The notes: generated from the letters alone by a model not told the origin. Shown: positions 1 to 7,905, counted from the first letter of the stretch. The stretch: DNA of 19,893 nt from Richelia sp. UBA3308 (GCA_002361335.1 DESS01000319.1:11836-31728), one strand, 5' to 3'. Numbers and translations: made by a program.

Positions 1-16
1 CCGTACCACAAGAGTT
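1..16 (-). repeat. Partial copy of dispersed GTACGGGC hairpin repeat
   Basis: The window opens inside a repeat whose right flank (GTACCACAAGAG) recurs at 6759-6770. Plus-orientation relatives lie near 12050 and 12157. Only half of the hairpin is in the window. Confidence 0.5.
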
Positions 17-120
17 TAATAATTAATGGTTGTACCTCATGTACTTTGCAGCCTCCGATGGCAGAGTTTTTTTATTATTTTTTTGTAATACCATTTTTTT
101 TACAAAGATGCGCCGAATGA

Positions 121-178
121 GCGCCCGTGTAGACGGGCTTTGTTTTAGTAGCCCCAGCCTTAGCCGGCTGCGGGCGAA
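121..178. repeat. GC-rich nested hairpin (REP-like intergenic element)
   Basis: This compact GC-rich block sits in AT-rich DNA. An outer stem CGCCCG (122-127) pairs with CGGGCG (171-176). A 6-bp hairpin GCCCGT/ACGGGC lies inside (123-138), as does the self-complementary AGCCGGCT (162-169). It lies just past the 3' end of the minus-strand lysozyme gene and could end its transcript, although no clean T-run follows. It resembles the small palindromic intergenic repeats common in Nostocales genomes. Confidence 0.4.
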
Positions 179-218
179 TAAGCTTGCAAGATGCTGTATG
201 ATTAACCAAAATGAGTAA

Positions 219-905
219 TTATTGAACCTGATTAGCATTCAGCGCGCTTAATTCCTCTCGTAACAATTTCTGATAAATTCTCGGTAAACTACTACTTATG
301 GAATTAGTTTCGATGCCATATCCCAAACTTGTCCAAGTAGGAGACAATACTTTTAAAACTTTATTTATTTTTCCTTGTCGCAATAATTGAGGAATATTGA
401 CTCCCCATTCTCTAGAATCATTCAACCAAGCATAAACCACTATATCTTGATATTCTGGTTGAAAACTATAGCTAGCCCAAAACATCATAGGCATCGGTTG
501 GTTGGGGTGATAGCGCTCAGCAATTCTAAACCAAGTGTTATTAATAACTTGGTACCTGCCAGCAGCTGTAGAACAATTTCCTTTATTTGGTCCGACGGTA
601 ATTGTAACGCATTTTTCAGGATGGCGGCTTAAATCGCTGATGTGTTCTCCACCATACAAAATAGAGTAAGGGCGTTTGCTATTAGCTTCACTCGCGGAAA
701 TAGTTCGCATCAAAGCGCGGATATAAGGATCGCCTCCTTCCATCACTAATGGTGGCAGATTCCTTTGAAATACTGGATCGCTATTGGATTCTAAGCTACC
801 ATGAATATACCATTGAAACATACAGACAAAGGCAAGTAGAGCTGCTATAGGTCCAATTACTTTTTCAATGCCTTTGAAGGGAGAACCTTTAAGAGTTTGA
901 CTCAT
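219..905 (-). CDS. Membrane-anchored lambda-type lysozyme (GH104-like)
   Basis: Predicted peptidoglycan-cleaving enzyme of 228 aa. Residues about 16-36 form one hydrophobic N-terminal segment with a basic cytoplasmic side, so the rest should face the periplasm. The catalytic part (about 60-215) reads like phage lambda endolysin R: a Glu in ISASEAN (Glu73, the expected catalytic acid), YGGEHISDLSRHP (cf. GGELFTDYSDHP in lambda), TAAGRYQV (113-120), then SPTWTSLGYGIE near 188-199. Lambda R is a lytic transglycosylase, so cleavage to anhydro-muropeptides is the family expectation. There are no holin, spanin or phage genes nearby, which argues for a host wall-remodelling role rather than a prophage lysis gene. 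The ATG at 905 gives the membrane anchor; no strong ribosome binding site is visible. The family call is firm; the physiological role is unknown. Confidence 0.82.
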   Translation of the reverse strand: MSQTLKGSPFKGIEKVIGPIAALLAFVCMFQWYIHGSLESNSDPVFQRNLPPLVMEGGDPYIRALMRTISASEANSKRPYSILYGGEHISDLSRHPEKCVTITVGPNKGNCSTAAGRYQVINNTWFRIAERYHPNQPMPMMFWASYSFQPEYQDIVVYAWLNDSREWGVNIPQLLRQGKINKVLKVLSPTWTSLGYGIETNSISSSLPRIYQKLLREELSALNANQVQ

Positions 906-1313
906 TAATATTATTTAGGATAGCTAGATAACAAATAACAACAAAAATAAATCGAACTATTCCGGTAATCTAGCAATCGATTAATCAAACCGGATTATCC
1001 AACTCGTTTAATTCTAACAATAATTATTTTTGTGTGACTGGGAAATTATCAGGGGGAGAAGGGGAGAAGGGCACAAGGAGACAAGGAAAGAAGGAGATAA
1101 GAAAATAACTCCTCACTCCCCACTCCTCACTCCTCACTACTCACTACTCGTAACTAACACATTTTATAAACCTTATTTAGCAATGCTTTTAGCTAAACAA
1201 GAATGCAGGTGTTTGCTTTATTTGTTACAAAAGGATTTAATACTTTTGAATGCCAGACTTTTGAATGCCAGACTTCCGATTGATCGGTTGACTCCCAATC
1301 CAAATTTAGGAGC
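906..1313. other. Gene-free stretch with purine-run then pyrimidine-run
   Basis: No convincing gene. From about 1050 to 1106 the plus strand is almost all purine (GGGGAGAAGGG, ACAAGGAG units). From about 1109 to 1150 it is pyrimidine-rich with CTCACTC/CTCACTA heptamer-like repeats. The two halves can partly fold on each other. A perfect 15-bp direct duplication of ACTTTTGAATGCCAG lies near 1242-1272. Reading frames through it have low-complexity products and are not believable proteins. Confidence 0.55.
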
Positions 1314-1973
1314 TTATGCGACTGCTGTAAACAATTCTTGAAAGCTTTTAGCAGCAGCATCTTCTTTTGAAACAATTTCGACAATTTTATTATGGGAAGC
1401 TGATTCAAATAGTGATTCTACACATACTTGAGCTACCTTTTGACGAGGAATACTACCGTCAAACATTGTATCTGCGGATCTCATCACAATGGGATTGTTG
1501 TTGTCTTCGTTTTTTAATCCACCCGGACGTACTATTGTATAAGTTAAACCACTTTTTTGAATGTATTCTTCAGCTTGTTTTTTCCAAACTAAAATTAACC
1601 AGAATAAATTTAGGGGATGGAATAATTGGGAAGTACATAAGGAAGAAACAAACACAAAATGCTCTATTCCCACCGCTTTTGCAGCATCCACCAAATTTTT
1701 TGTACCTTCATAATCGACTTTATAAGGTGCGGTAGGATCTAAACTGGGTTTTGCGCCAGTTGCACATAGTAACACCGTACTATCTTCTAAAGCCTCAGAC
1801 AAATCTCCTGGTTTCAATACATCACCTTGCACTAAGTCCACATCACCAGGCAAAATACTTTTAGCTTTTTCTAAATCTCTAACTAATGCACGAACCGGAA
1901 TATTACGCGCGATCAATTCTTGCACGATGCGTCTTCCTGTCTCTCCTGTTGCCCCTGCTACAAAAGCTTTCAT
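1314..1973 (-). CDS. Atypical SDR / NAD(P)-binding reductase (NmrA/TIC62-like)
   Basis: A 219-aa Rossmann-fold protein. The N-terminus MKAFVAGATGETGRRIV carries the GxxGxxG dinucleotide loop (residues 7-13). Next come a basic RALVRD motif, typical of NADP-binding atypical SDRs, an acidic VQGDV segment, and VDYEGTKNLVDAAK followed by HFVFVSSL. A canonical YxxxK pair is not obvious, and KSGLTYTIVRPGGL in the C-terminal half is typical of the SDR_a5 (NmrA/TIC62) group. Such cyanobacterial proteins are often called NAD(P)H-binding or nucleotide-sugar-epimerase-like; the substrate is unknown. I start at the ATG at 1973, because the longer reading from 1997 adds eight residues before the usual MKAFVAGA start. 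It is divergent from the DUF1997 gene, with about 180 bp between them. Confidence 0.8.
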   Translation of the reverse strand: MKAFVAGATGETGRRIVQELIARNIPVRALVRDLEKAKSILPGDVDLVQGDVLKPGDLSEALEDSTVLLCATGAKPSLDPTAPYKVDYEGTKNLVDAAKAVGIEHFVFVSSLCTSQLFHPLNLFWLILVWKKQAEEYIQKSGLTYTIVRPGGLKNEDNNNPIVMRSADTMFDGSIPRQKVAQVCVESLFESASHNKIVEIVSKEDAAAKSFQELFTAVA

Positions 1974-2151
1974 TATAACCCCCAATTTGGGAAACATTTA
2001 TCACTATTGTTCGTTTTCTATTGTAGAGATTAGGTGAACTTTATGACAGATTGTTAATATTTCCATGAACTTGCTGATTCACTACCAAATATCTCATTTA
2101 GGATGGGAAATATTATTTTAACTAAAACTTAAAGTATACAGGAATACACTT

Positions 2152-2832
2152 ATGGTTTCAACCAATCGAGAGTGTAAATATTATGAGACAGGGGAAACAA
2201 TTTTATCTGTGGAATCGGATTTATCTGATACTCAAGATTTAGTTCTAGAAATAGATTTAGAGGAAAAAACTAAATTTTATGGTACTTTCAGCGACTGTAT
2301 GGAGTTATCCGCACCAGCCGAAACCGTAGCCCAATATCTTAACAATCATTCCCAATGGTTTTCTCGTTGCGCTCAACCAATGAAAGTGAAACCTTTAGGA
2401 GAAAATGGTTATGAATTAATTATTGGTCGTTTTGGCAGTTTCGGTTATGAAGTAGAGCCAAAAATCGGTTTGGAGCTTTTACCTGCCCACGAAGGTATTT
2501 ACCGTATACTCACCATACCCATTCCCGATTATCAACCCCCTGGTTACGATGTCGATTATCGGGCATCGCTACACTTAGTCGAAACGGAAAACGAAGATAC
2601 TTCCATTCAATCAACTCCAATAACCAGAGTTGAATGGGAATTGCATCTAACAGTAATGGTTGATTTTCCTAAATTTATCAAACACCTACCAAAATCCTTA
2701 ATTCAAAATACTGGCGATCGCTTACTTAATCAAATCGTTCGTCAAGTCTCTCGCCGTTTAACACGCAAAGTTCAGGAAAATTTTCATCAATCTTTAGATA
2801 TAGATTTTTCTGATAAATCGAAAAAAGTATGA
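2152..2832 (+). CDS. DUF1997 family protein
   Basis: A 226-aa soluble protein with no signal peptide or membrane helix. After a variable acidic N-terminus (about 1-45) the DUF1997 core runs from about residue 46. It has SAPAETVAQYLNNHSQWF, then ELIIGRFGSFGYEVEPKIGLEL, IPDYQPPGYDVDYRASL, and a closing amphipathic segment ending in RRLTRKVQENFH. The family is common in cyanobacteria and plastid-bearing eukaryotes and looks like a START/SRPBCC-type lipid- or pigment-binding fold, but no reaction is established. It converges with the downstream DUF4079 gene on a shared hairpin. A HIP1 site lies inside the gene near 2716. Confidence 0.8.
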   Translation: MVSTNRECKYYETGETILSVESDLSDTQDLVLEIDLEEKTKFYGTFSDCMELSAPAETVAQYLNNHSQWFSRCAQPMKVKPLGENGYELIIGRFGSFGYEVEPKIGLELLPAHEGIYRILTIPIPDYQPPGYDVDYRASLHLVETENEDTSIQSTPITRVEWELHLTVMVDFPKFIKHLPKSLIQNTGDRLLNQIVRQVSRRLTRKVQENFHQSLDIDFSDKSKKV

Positions 2833-2849
2833 AAAACAAAGCATGAAGC

Positions 2850-2900
2850 ATGAAGTATGAAGTATTACTTTTTCAAACTTCATACTTCATTTTTATTTAT
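2850..2900. terminator. Bidirectional hairpin terminator
   Basis: ATGAAGTATGAAGT (2850-2863) is perfectly complementary to ACTTCATACTTCAT (2877-2890): a 14-bp stem with a 13-nt loop. TTTTATTTAT follows on the plus strand, and an A/T-rich tract lies on the other side. It sits between two convergent genes and can serve both. Confidence 0.75.
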
Positions 2901-3367
2901 GCATTACTAAGAATTTTTTGGACAATTTGCATGCCACTTATAGCCTGCCAAGTAAAAAGTCCTAAAATACTAAAATTCAACAAAATATGAGTTACCCGTG
3001 CCCAATTAGCTCCTTTCTGCATAAACGGAGATAAAGAAGCAGAAAAACCAATCAAAGCTGTCATTCCAAGCCCGGCTAATAAATGGGGACCGACAAATAA
3101 TTTACCATTATTAATATAGGTAACAGCCATGCCACCAATACAACCTGATACCATCAGGGCTAAAAATAATGAGCCAATTTGAAAGTGCTTGATGTTGTAC
3201 TTACCTTTAATCAGCTCTTTTTTCTCTTCACCCCGAGCATTTCTAGTACGCTGTACCTGTAATCCTAAGTAAGCCGCATAAAGGGCACAAGCCAACAGCG
3301 CCCACATTAAAACGGGATGAAAAAATTGCATCCAATATTTAACTTCTGGCGAAAGTTCCAAATTCAT
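2897..3367 (-). CDS. DUF4079 family four-helix membrane protein
   Basis: A 156-aa integral membrane protein with four hydrophobic helices at about 15-37, 62-84, 93-115 and 124-148. A His lies near the start of each one: FHPVLMW (His17), KHFQIG (His61), GPHLLAGLG (His95) and THILLNF (His127). This pattern is what membrane cytochromes of the b561 kind use to bind heme, so a redox or heme role is a reasonable inference; the family is annotated only as DUF4079. I use the ATG at 3367, which is preceded at good spacing by GGGGAGA (minus strand). The longer reading frame upstream runs through low-complexity intergenic repeats and is not coding. Confidence 0.8.
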   Translation of the reverse strand: MNLELSPEVKYWMQFFHPVLMWALLACALYAAYLGLQVQRTRNARGEEKKELIKGKYNIKHFQIGSLFLALMVSGCIGGMAVTYINNGKLFVGPHLLAGLGMTALIGFSASLSPFMQKGANWARVTHILLNFSILGLFTWQAISGMQIVQKILSNA

Positions 3368-3518
3368 CGTGTTCTCCCCAATACTAAAATCTTCATAAAA
3401 ATTAGCATAACCCGTGGAGGGAATCGGGAGTAGGGAATGGGAAAATGAATTTGAGTATTGGGTATGGGGAGAGATGTTGGGGAAAAGGAGAATTTTAGCC
3501 TTTAGCCTTGATTTACTC

Positions 3519-3556
3519 TTAACGACTAACAACTAACAACTAATAACTAACAATTA
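3519..3556. repeat. Short tandem ACTAACA-type repeat (STRR-like)
   Basis: Near-perfect 7-8 bp units (ACTAACA, ACTAATA) abut the start of the ankyrin gene. There is no visible ribosome binding site between the repeat and the ATG. Confidence 0.6.
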
Positions 3557-3559
3557 AAA

Positions 3560-4840
3560 ATGACTAAAAACAATGCTTCCCTACTAGAAGCGGCTAAAAG
3601 TGGCGATATCAAAAGGGTGCAAACATTTTTGAGTACGGGTGCTTCACCAAGTGTAAAGGATCAAGATGGTACTACAGCGTTGATGTTTGCAGCGAATTGT
3701 GGCTACACAGAAATTGTACGAATACTCCTCGATTCCGGTGCAAATATTAATCGCAAAAGAAAACTTTATGGTTTAACGGCTTTAATGTTAGCTTGTGCTG
3801 CAAAACAACTTGACATTGTACGCATGTTAATATCTAAAGGTGCGGATATCAATGACGTGAATGAAGATGGCAGCACGGCTTTGATGATAGCGGCTGCCAA
3901 AGGTTATAGTTCTATAGTGCAAGCTTTAATTGATGCTGGTGCTAAAGTCAATCTTAGAGATAAAGACAATGATACGGCTTTACAATTAGCTGTAAAACAA
4001 GAACATACTACCGTAGTCGAAATTTTACTCAAAGCTGACGCTGATGTAAATATCCGGGATCAAGAAGGCGAAACTTTATTGATGGTAGCTGCGGAAAAAG
4101 GATATTTGGGAGTAATTGAGGCGTTATTAACTGCCAATGTTGATGTAAATGCCAAAAACAACGATGGAGAAACGGTTTTATCTATAGCTGCTGCTGGGGG
4201 ACATACTTCTATTGTCGCTACTTTAGTTAAGATTGGTGCTGATGTCAATGTGCAGGATAAAGATGGAGAAACACCTTTACATATTGCCGTTGTCGAAGGT
4301 TACACCGGGATTGTAGAAGTACTTCTTCGCCATGGTGCGGATGTTAATAAAAGAAATAATTTAGGCGATACACCTTTACTTGTAGCAGCTTTACAAGGCT
4401 ATAGCACTATTGTCAAAGCACTTTTAAAACAAGGTGCCGATGTAGAAGTGACAAACTTGGGTGAAACTCCCTTAACTCTAGCAACAATACAAGGAAATAT
4501 TGAAACAGTAAAAGTATTGTTAGAAAATGGTGCTAATGCTAATGCTCAATTGAAAGATGGCAAAACTCTGTTAATTGAAGCCACAAAACATAACTTTAAA
4601 ACAATAACTCAAGAATTACTCGCCCATGGTGCCGATATCAACTGTAAAGATGGAAACAGCGCCACAGCTTTGATGTGGGCAGCATCATTAGGTTATGTAA
4701 AAGTTGTAGAAGTTTTATTAAAAGCTGGTGCTGGTATTAATTTCAAAAATCGAGGTGGTTACACCCCGTTAATGCTGGCAGAATTTAACAATTATCCAAG
4801 TATTGTCAATATGTTGAAAGCTGTGGGAGCACAGGAGTGA
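3560..4840 (+). CDS. Ankyrin-repeat protein, about 13 repeats
   Basis: A 426-aa protein built almost wholly from 33-residue ankyrin repeats. I count 13, most with a clear TALM/TPLH-type opener: TTALMFAAN, LTALMLACA, STALMIAAA, DTALQLAVK, ETLLMVAAE, ETVLSIAAA, ETPLHIAVV, DTPLLVAAL, ETPLTLATI, KTLLIEATK, ATALMWAAS and YTPLMLAEF, after a first repeat beginning NNASLLEAAK. Most units end with G-A-D/N-V/I-N. No signal peptide, membrane segment or catalytic domain is attached, so it should be a cytoplasmic protein-binding scaffold; the partner cannot be read from sequence. The repeats are diverged rather than recent copies, which suggests an old, maintained protein. Confidence 0.93.
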   Translation: MTKNNASLLEAAKSGDIKRVQTFLSTGASPSVKDQDGTTALMFAANCGYTEIVRILLDSGANINRKRKLYGLTALMLACAAKQLDIVRMLISKGADINDVNEDGSTALMIAAAKGYSSIVQALIDAGAKVNLRDKDNDTALQLAVKQEHTTVVEILLKADADVNIRDQEGETLLMVAAEKGYLGVIEALLTANVDVNAKNNDGETVLSIAAAGGHTSIVATLVKIGADVNVQDKDGETPLHIAVVEGYTGIVEVLLRHGADVNKRNNLGDTPLLVAALQGYSTIVKALLKQGADVEVTNLGETPLTLATIQGNIETVKVLLENGANANAQLKDGKTLLIEATKHNFKTITQELLAHGADINCKDGNSATALMWAASLGYVKVVEVLLKAGAGINFKNRGGYTPLMLAEFNNYPSIVNMLKAVGAQE

Positions 4841-4845
4841 GATTG

Positions 4846-4912
4846 GGGGATGGGGAGACAAGGGGCGGGGCTGAGGGGAGTAAACGGGGAGTAAACGGAG
4901 ATGGGGGGAGAT
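4846..4912. repeat. G-rich low-complexity spacer with tandem GGGGAGTAAAC
   Basis: Purine-rich filler downstream of the ankyrin gene. It includes GGGGAGTAAACGGGGAGTAAACGGAG, read here as two GGGGAGTAAAC units plus a partial third, and several GGGGAGA motifs. Confidence 0.5.
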
Positions 4913-5011
4913 GTCAAGTACCCGATCTAAAATCTCAAATTCTTCTGAAATTATAGTTATCCCTTGTGAAGTATCAGATAGAAGCAAATTTTTGATACAT
5001 TTAATTAGTAA

Positions 5012-6727
5012 ATGAACCAGAATAATTACTTACAATCAAGTTTTGGCTTACCTTTGCATCCTCCTGAAGATGTAAATTTGTCAGTTTTTAATTCTATCCA
5101 AGGCCCTGATTATAAACAAGGGGAGCCTGTAGAAGATATGAAACGATTATTTAATAAACAAATAATCGTTGATAATGAGACTGTATTAGACATAGAAACA
5201 ATCAAAGTACCCGGTTTTATTGGTATTGCTGATGAACAAACAATTACAAATTCCCAAGGTGAAATAGTTAGCAATTCTCAAGGAAAACCAGTTTCTGGAC
5301 ATGAAGATATTGTCCATTTTCTTAATCAGTACGGTTTAATTGTTTGCACTTACCAGTACAATAAAGACCGTTATGGTAAAGAAATTGATTTACGTCGGAG
5401 TCCTCAAAATGTTTATGAAATCAACAATTTGATGGAAATTTTCATCAAAAATGAAGGACATCATTCAGGTATAATTGTACCGGCGATTCGGGAAGATGGA
5501 ACAAAAGCTTTTGCTTCTTTTAATGAGCCAGACACTTATCATAATGGTTTATATGGTGAAAACGGATTTCTAGCAGTAGCTCAACATTTAGTTTTTCCTG
5601 AGTTTGTTACCTTAGAGCAGCAGAGGGCTTATACCGACAGCATTATTTGTTGGATGGCTTTGATGAATCCCTTTGTCAAATTTTCCCAGAATGATTTTAA
5701 TGGAGGAGATCCCACTCGCGTTATTGATAGAGTTAGCCTCAAGGAATTTTTGAAAAATTGCGCTTTAGCTAGTCTCGGCGTACAAAGCGCGATCGCCTTT
5801 TTAAATAATGCTGATAATAAAGCTTATTGCTCTGAATTTGTTTATATCAGCCTCAATACTACCGTTTATCCCTTCAACCTCAAAGGTTTAACTTCCATTC
5901 TAGATGGAGATGAAGCTAAAGCCAGAAAAATCCTGGCAATTCAAGAAAAACAGAATCGCAGACAACAAAATATTCTAAGCGATCGCAGTAGAAACCCACA
6001 ATTTCAAAGTTTTAATATTCAGATGCCAATTGTACCCTCAGATTTACCTTCTTTGGACGTACTTATGGCAGAAAATGGAATCAATATAGATTCTACAAGC
6101 ATTCCTTTTCCACCTTTTACACTTTCTCAAATATTGCGTCGCGCTTTCCGTACTTTGTTACCGCGTCATCAAGACGTTAATAATGCCAAAATTATCCAAG
6201 CACAAGTACAGCTTTTAGGATATTTACAACCTCTAATTTTAATGCAATTAGGTCTGGACGATCCTGATGGCGAACAAATAGATGAAAAAGTGAAAGCTGT
6301 AAATGAATTTGTTGCCTTTATACAATCGCAACTGCAACAAAACTATAACAACTACGCCGAACTTGATGCCATAATTGATAAAATTATGCAACAAGCGGAT
6401 GAATTAGTGGGTGCCAATGATGCCAAATATTTTGTTCCACCGCGCATTTATATAGACTTGGGACAAAATGATAATGACGGCAATTTACCTCAAGGTTGGG
6501 GATTTAAGTTAAATACCATCGGCGCATTAATTTATCGAGGTGCGATTAAGGATGTTGTTGTGACTCCTCCTCAACCACCAACTCCAATTGATACTCCTTC
6601 TAAAAATCCAGAAGTTTCTACCGATATTCTGCAAAATTCTCCAGAGATTCCCCAAAATCCTTTAGAAGATAATTCCCCAAATCCTTTAGAAGATAATTCT
6701 CCAAATAGAAAATCGGAATTCAGGTAA
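5012..6727 (+). CDS. 571-aa protein, possible permuted papain-like hydrolase
   Basis: I do not recognise this as a named family. It has three parts. Residues 1-320 look globular. Two motifs recall permuted NlpC/P60 (YiiX/LRAT-type) enzymes, where the catalytic His precedes the Cys: GHHSGIIVP (His150/His151) and AYCSEFVYIS (Cys273, with Ser and Glu after it as in the yCSE motif). Residues 320-510 are mixed, with a hydrophobic helix near 400-414 and a helical QLQQNYNNYAELDAIIDKIM segment. Residues 515-571 are Pro/Asn-rich and disordered, with a tandem NPLEDNSP duplication (549-564). No signal peptide is evident. The start follows an AT-rich leader without a clear ribosome binding site. The hydrolase call is inference from motif order and needs a profile search. 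Confidence 0.6.
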   Translation: MNQNNYLQSSFGLPLHPPEDVNLSVFNSIQGPDYKQGEPVEDMKRLFNKQIIVDNETVLDIETIKVPGFIGIADEQTITNSQGEIVSNSQGKPVSGHEDIVHFLNQYGLIVCTYQYNKDRYGKEIDLRRSPQNVYEINNLMEIFIKNEGHHSGIIVPAIREDGTKAFASFNEPDTYHNGLYGENGFLAVAQHLVFPEFVTLEQQRAYTDSIICWMALMNPFVKFSQNDFNGGDPTRVIDRVSLKEFLKNCALASLGVQSAIAFLNNADNKAYCSEFVYISLNTTVYPFNLKGLTSILDGDEAKARKILAIQEKQNRRQQNILSDRSRNPQFQSFNIQMPIVPSDLPSLDVLMAENGINIDSTSIPFPPFTLSQILRRAFRTLLPRHQDVNNAKIIQAQVQLLGYLQPLILMQLGLDDPDGEQIDEKVKAVNEFVAFIQSQLQQNYNNYAELDAIIDKIMQQADELVGANDAKYFVPPRIYIDLGQNDNDGNLPQGWGFKLNTIGALIYRGAIKDVVVTPPQPPTPIDTPSKNPEVSTDILQNSPEIPQNPLEDNSPNPLEDNSPNRKSEFR

Positions 6728-6739
6728 TATTTTATAATT

Positions 6740-6770
6740 GGTACGGGCTGTTCTGCCTGTACCACAAGAG
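6740..6770 (-). repeat. Dispersed GTACGGGC hairpin repeat
   Basis: GGTACGGGC (6740-6748) pairs with GCCTGTACC (6755-6763, one G.U pair) around a 6-nt loop, followed by ACAAGAG. It belongs to the same family as the copies at 1-16, 12047-12075 and 12154-12184. Here it lies 13 bp past the end of the 571-aa gene. Confidence 0.55.
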
Positions 6771-6795
6771 ATTAATTTTGTTGAATCACCAAATT

Positions 6796-6870
6796 TATCG
6801 AGACGTAATTTATCGAGACGTAATATATAGAGACGTAATATATAGAGACGTAATATATTACGTCTCTACA
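6796..6870. repeat. Four 15-bp tandem units ending in a CGTCTCTAC palindrome
   Basis: There are four head-to-tail 15-bp units (6796-6810, 6811-6825, 6826-6840, 6841-6855) of the form TAT(C/A)GAGACGTAAT(T/A). They are followed by one inverted unit, TATTACGTCTCTACA (6856-6870). The last direct and the inverted unit form a near-perfect palindrome. It has the same core as the repeats at 9862-9891 and 10977-11006. Confidence 0.85.
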
Positions 6871-6873
6871 TAA

Positions 6874-6960
6874 TTAAAATTCAGCTCGTTTTCTCAACAC
6901 TTCATATTGGGCGGAAAGTATGAGGGCGCGATTGTTGCTTTCATCGGAAAAGGTTGCATT
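6874..6960 (-). pseudogene. Possible C-terminal remnant of a lost gene
   Basis: One minus-strand frame ending at TAA (6874-6876) gives 28 residues that look like real protein: NATFSDESNNRALILS then AQYEVLRKRAEF. An in-frame TAA (6961-6963) cuts it off from anything upstream, and no start codon with a ribosome binding site is present. It directly abuts the 15-bp tandem repeat. I do not recognise the family; this could be chance. Confidence 0.3.
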
Positions 6961-7097
6961 TTAAACAGGATATTCTAGGTTTTATTGGGTTCACCGATGT
7001 TGAGCATGTTCACCAACACCTATACTTTGATACATAGTTGGTAAATAGCTTTAGCCCAAATTCATTAGTAAAAATAAATCATTCTGAAGATATAAGT

Positions 7098-7136
7098 AAG
7101 GAAGAGCTTGTAAAGCAAGTTCTTCCTTATTTATTA
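7098..7136. terminator. Hairpin after the double-glycine peptide gene
   Basis: AAGGAAGAGCTTG (7098-7110) pairs with CAAGTTCTTCCTT (7116-7128) through 13 pairs (one G.U) around a 5-nt loop. It lies 21 bp past the stop of the minus-strand peptide gene, so it probably ends that transcript. The T-tract on that side is poor. Confidence 0.6.
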
Positions 7137-7156
7137 ATGGTTATGAAATTTTATTA

Positions 7157-7408
7157 TCAATTGTAGTTCATACTTTCAATAAACTTCATAGTAGCTAATA
7201 TTATGCTATTAAGAGAATAAGACTTCCATTTAAGAGTTCCGTCCTCTTTCTTGATACACGTGTATAATGTTCCATTGTTACTTAATACTGAATCACCAAG
7301 TTCATACTCTTTACCTCGATAAAAGCAACTACCACCGACTACCGAAAATATTTCCTTGTTAGTTGCTTTTTCTAAAAAATTTAAATCATTAATTTGTAGT
7401 TCAATCAT
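7157..7408 (-). CDS. Double-glycine leader peptide with a DUF1496-like core
   Basis: An 83-aa small protein. Residues 1-26 (MIELQINDLNFLEKATNKEI then FSVVGG) match the leader type that C39-peptidase exporters cut after Gly-Gly: a short amphipathic helix with the LxxLE pattern and a terminal GG. The mature part starts SCFYRGKEYELGDSVL. It has Cys28, Cys51 (LYTCIKKEDG) and Trp61, a spacing that recalls DUF1496 / single-Cys-pair mini domains, then a hydrophobic C-terminal helix (about 67-78). Expected fate: cleavage and export, possibly with one disulfide. A TTG at 7426 would add six residues; I prefer the ATG because the leader then has standard length. No maturation or transporter gene is in the window. 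Confidence 0.65.
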   Translation of the reverse strand: MIELQINDLNFLEKATNKEIFSVVGGSCFYRGKEYELGDSVLSNNGTLYTCIKKEDGTLKWKSYSLNSIILATMKFIESMNYN

Positions 7409-7624
7409 TAGAAATAAATTACACAAGTAATTTCAATTTGTACAATATTTAATTTAATACCAAATTATTCTTATTTTCTTTTTAGTTAATTTTTTTTATG
7501 AAAAAATAATATTACGAAATGATCATTATATCTGATTGTGTACAGGCTAAGAAATTAGTTTTAATTCCAGAAGAATAAACCAACACTAAGCACCCCCTCT
7601 GGGTTGCTCACAACAGCCCTTAAA

Positions 7625-7747
7625 ATGTATTACAGCAATCCGACACATACGATTTTCTATACTTTTGCGGCTGGATTAATTACGGTGCTTCCGGTATTTA
7701 TCAGGAATCAAAGATTACTAGAGAAAAACCAGGTAATCTTTAAGTAA
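7625..7747 (+). CDS. Candidate 40-aa single-helix membrane peptide
   Basis: An ATG-to-TAA ORF encodes MYYSNPTHTIFYTFAAGLIT followed by VLPVFIRNQRLLEKNQVIFK. It has one hydrophobic helix (about 10-26) followed by a positively charged tail, a credible one-pass topology with the N-terminus outside. It lacks a visible ribosome binding site and I know no family. It may be real, a remnant, or chance. Confidence 0.28.
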   Translation: MYYSNPTHTIFYTFAAGLITVLPVFIRNQRLLEKNQVIFK

Positions 7748-7905
7748 TAGAGCTTATTCTTGCTTTTACCTTAATTCTCAATAAGTACGAAAAACAAAGT
7801 GGAGTTGATCCAATGTCAACAATCAACCGGCGCTTGTTGTTGTGTGGAATTAAATCACTCATGATTATTCAAATGGTCTGGTAAAATGAACATGCCCTTT
7901 TGGGC

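Noticed and set aside
23..238. Overlapping plus- and minus-strand ORFs at the left edge
   Set aside because: They run through a GC-rich nested hairpin and poly-T tracts, and the predicted peptides have no natural pattern.
1030..1408. ORFs in the purine/pyrimidine low-complexity spacer and opposite the SDR gene
   Set aside because: Products reflect repeats (for example SPLLTPHYSLL) or shadow the real gene.
3368..3532. N-terminal extension of the DUF4079 gene
   Set aside because: The extension reads through repeats; the ATG at 3367 has a good GGGGAGA ribosome binding site and homology starts there.
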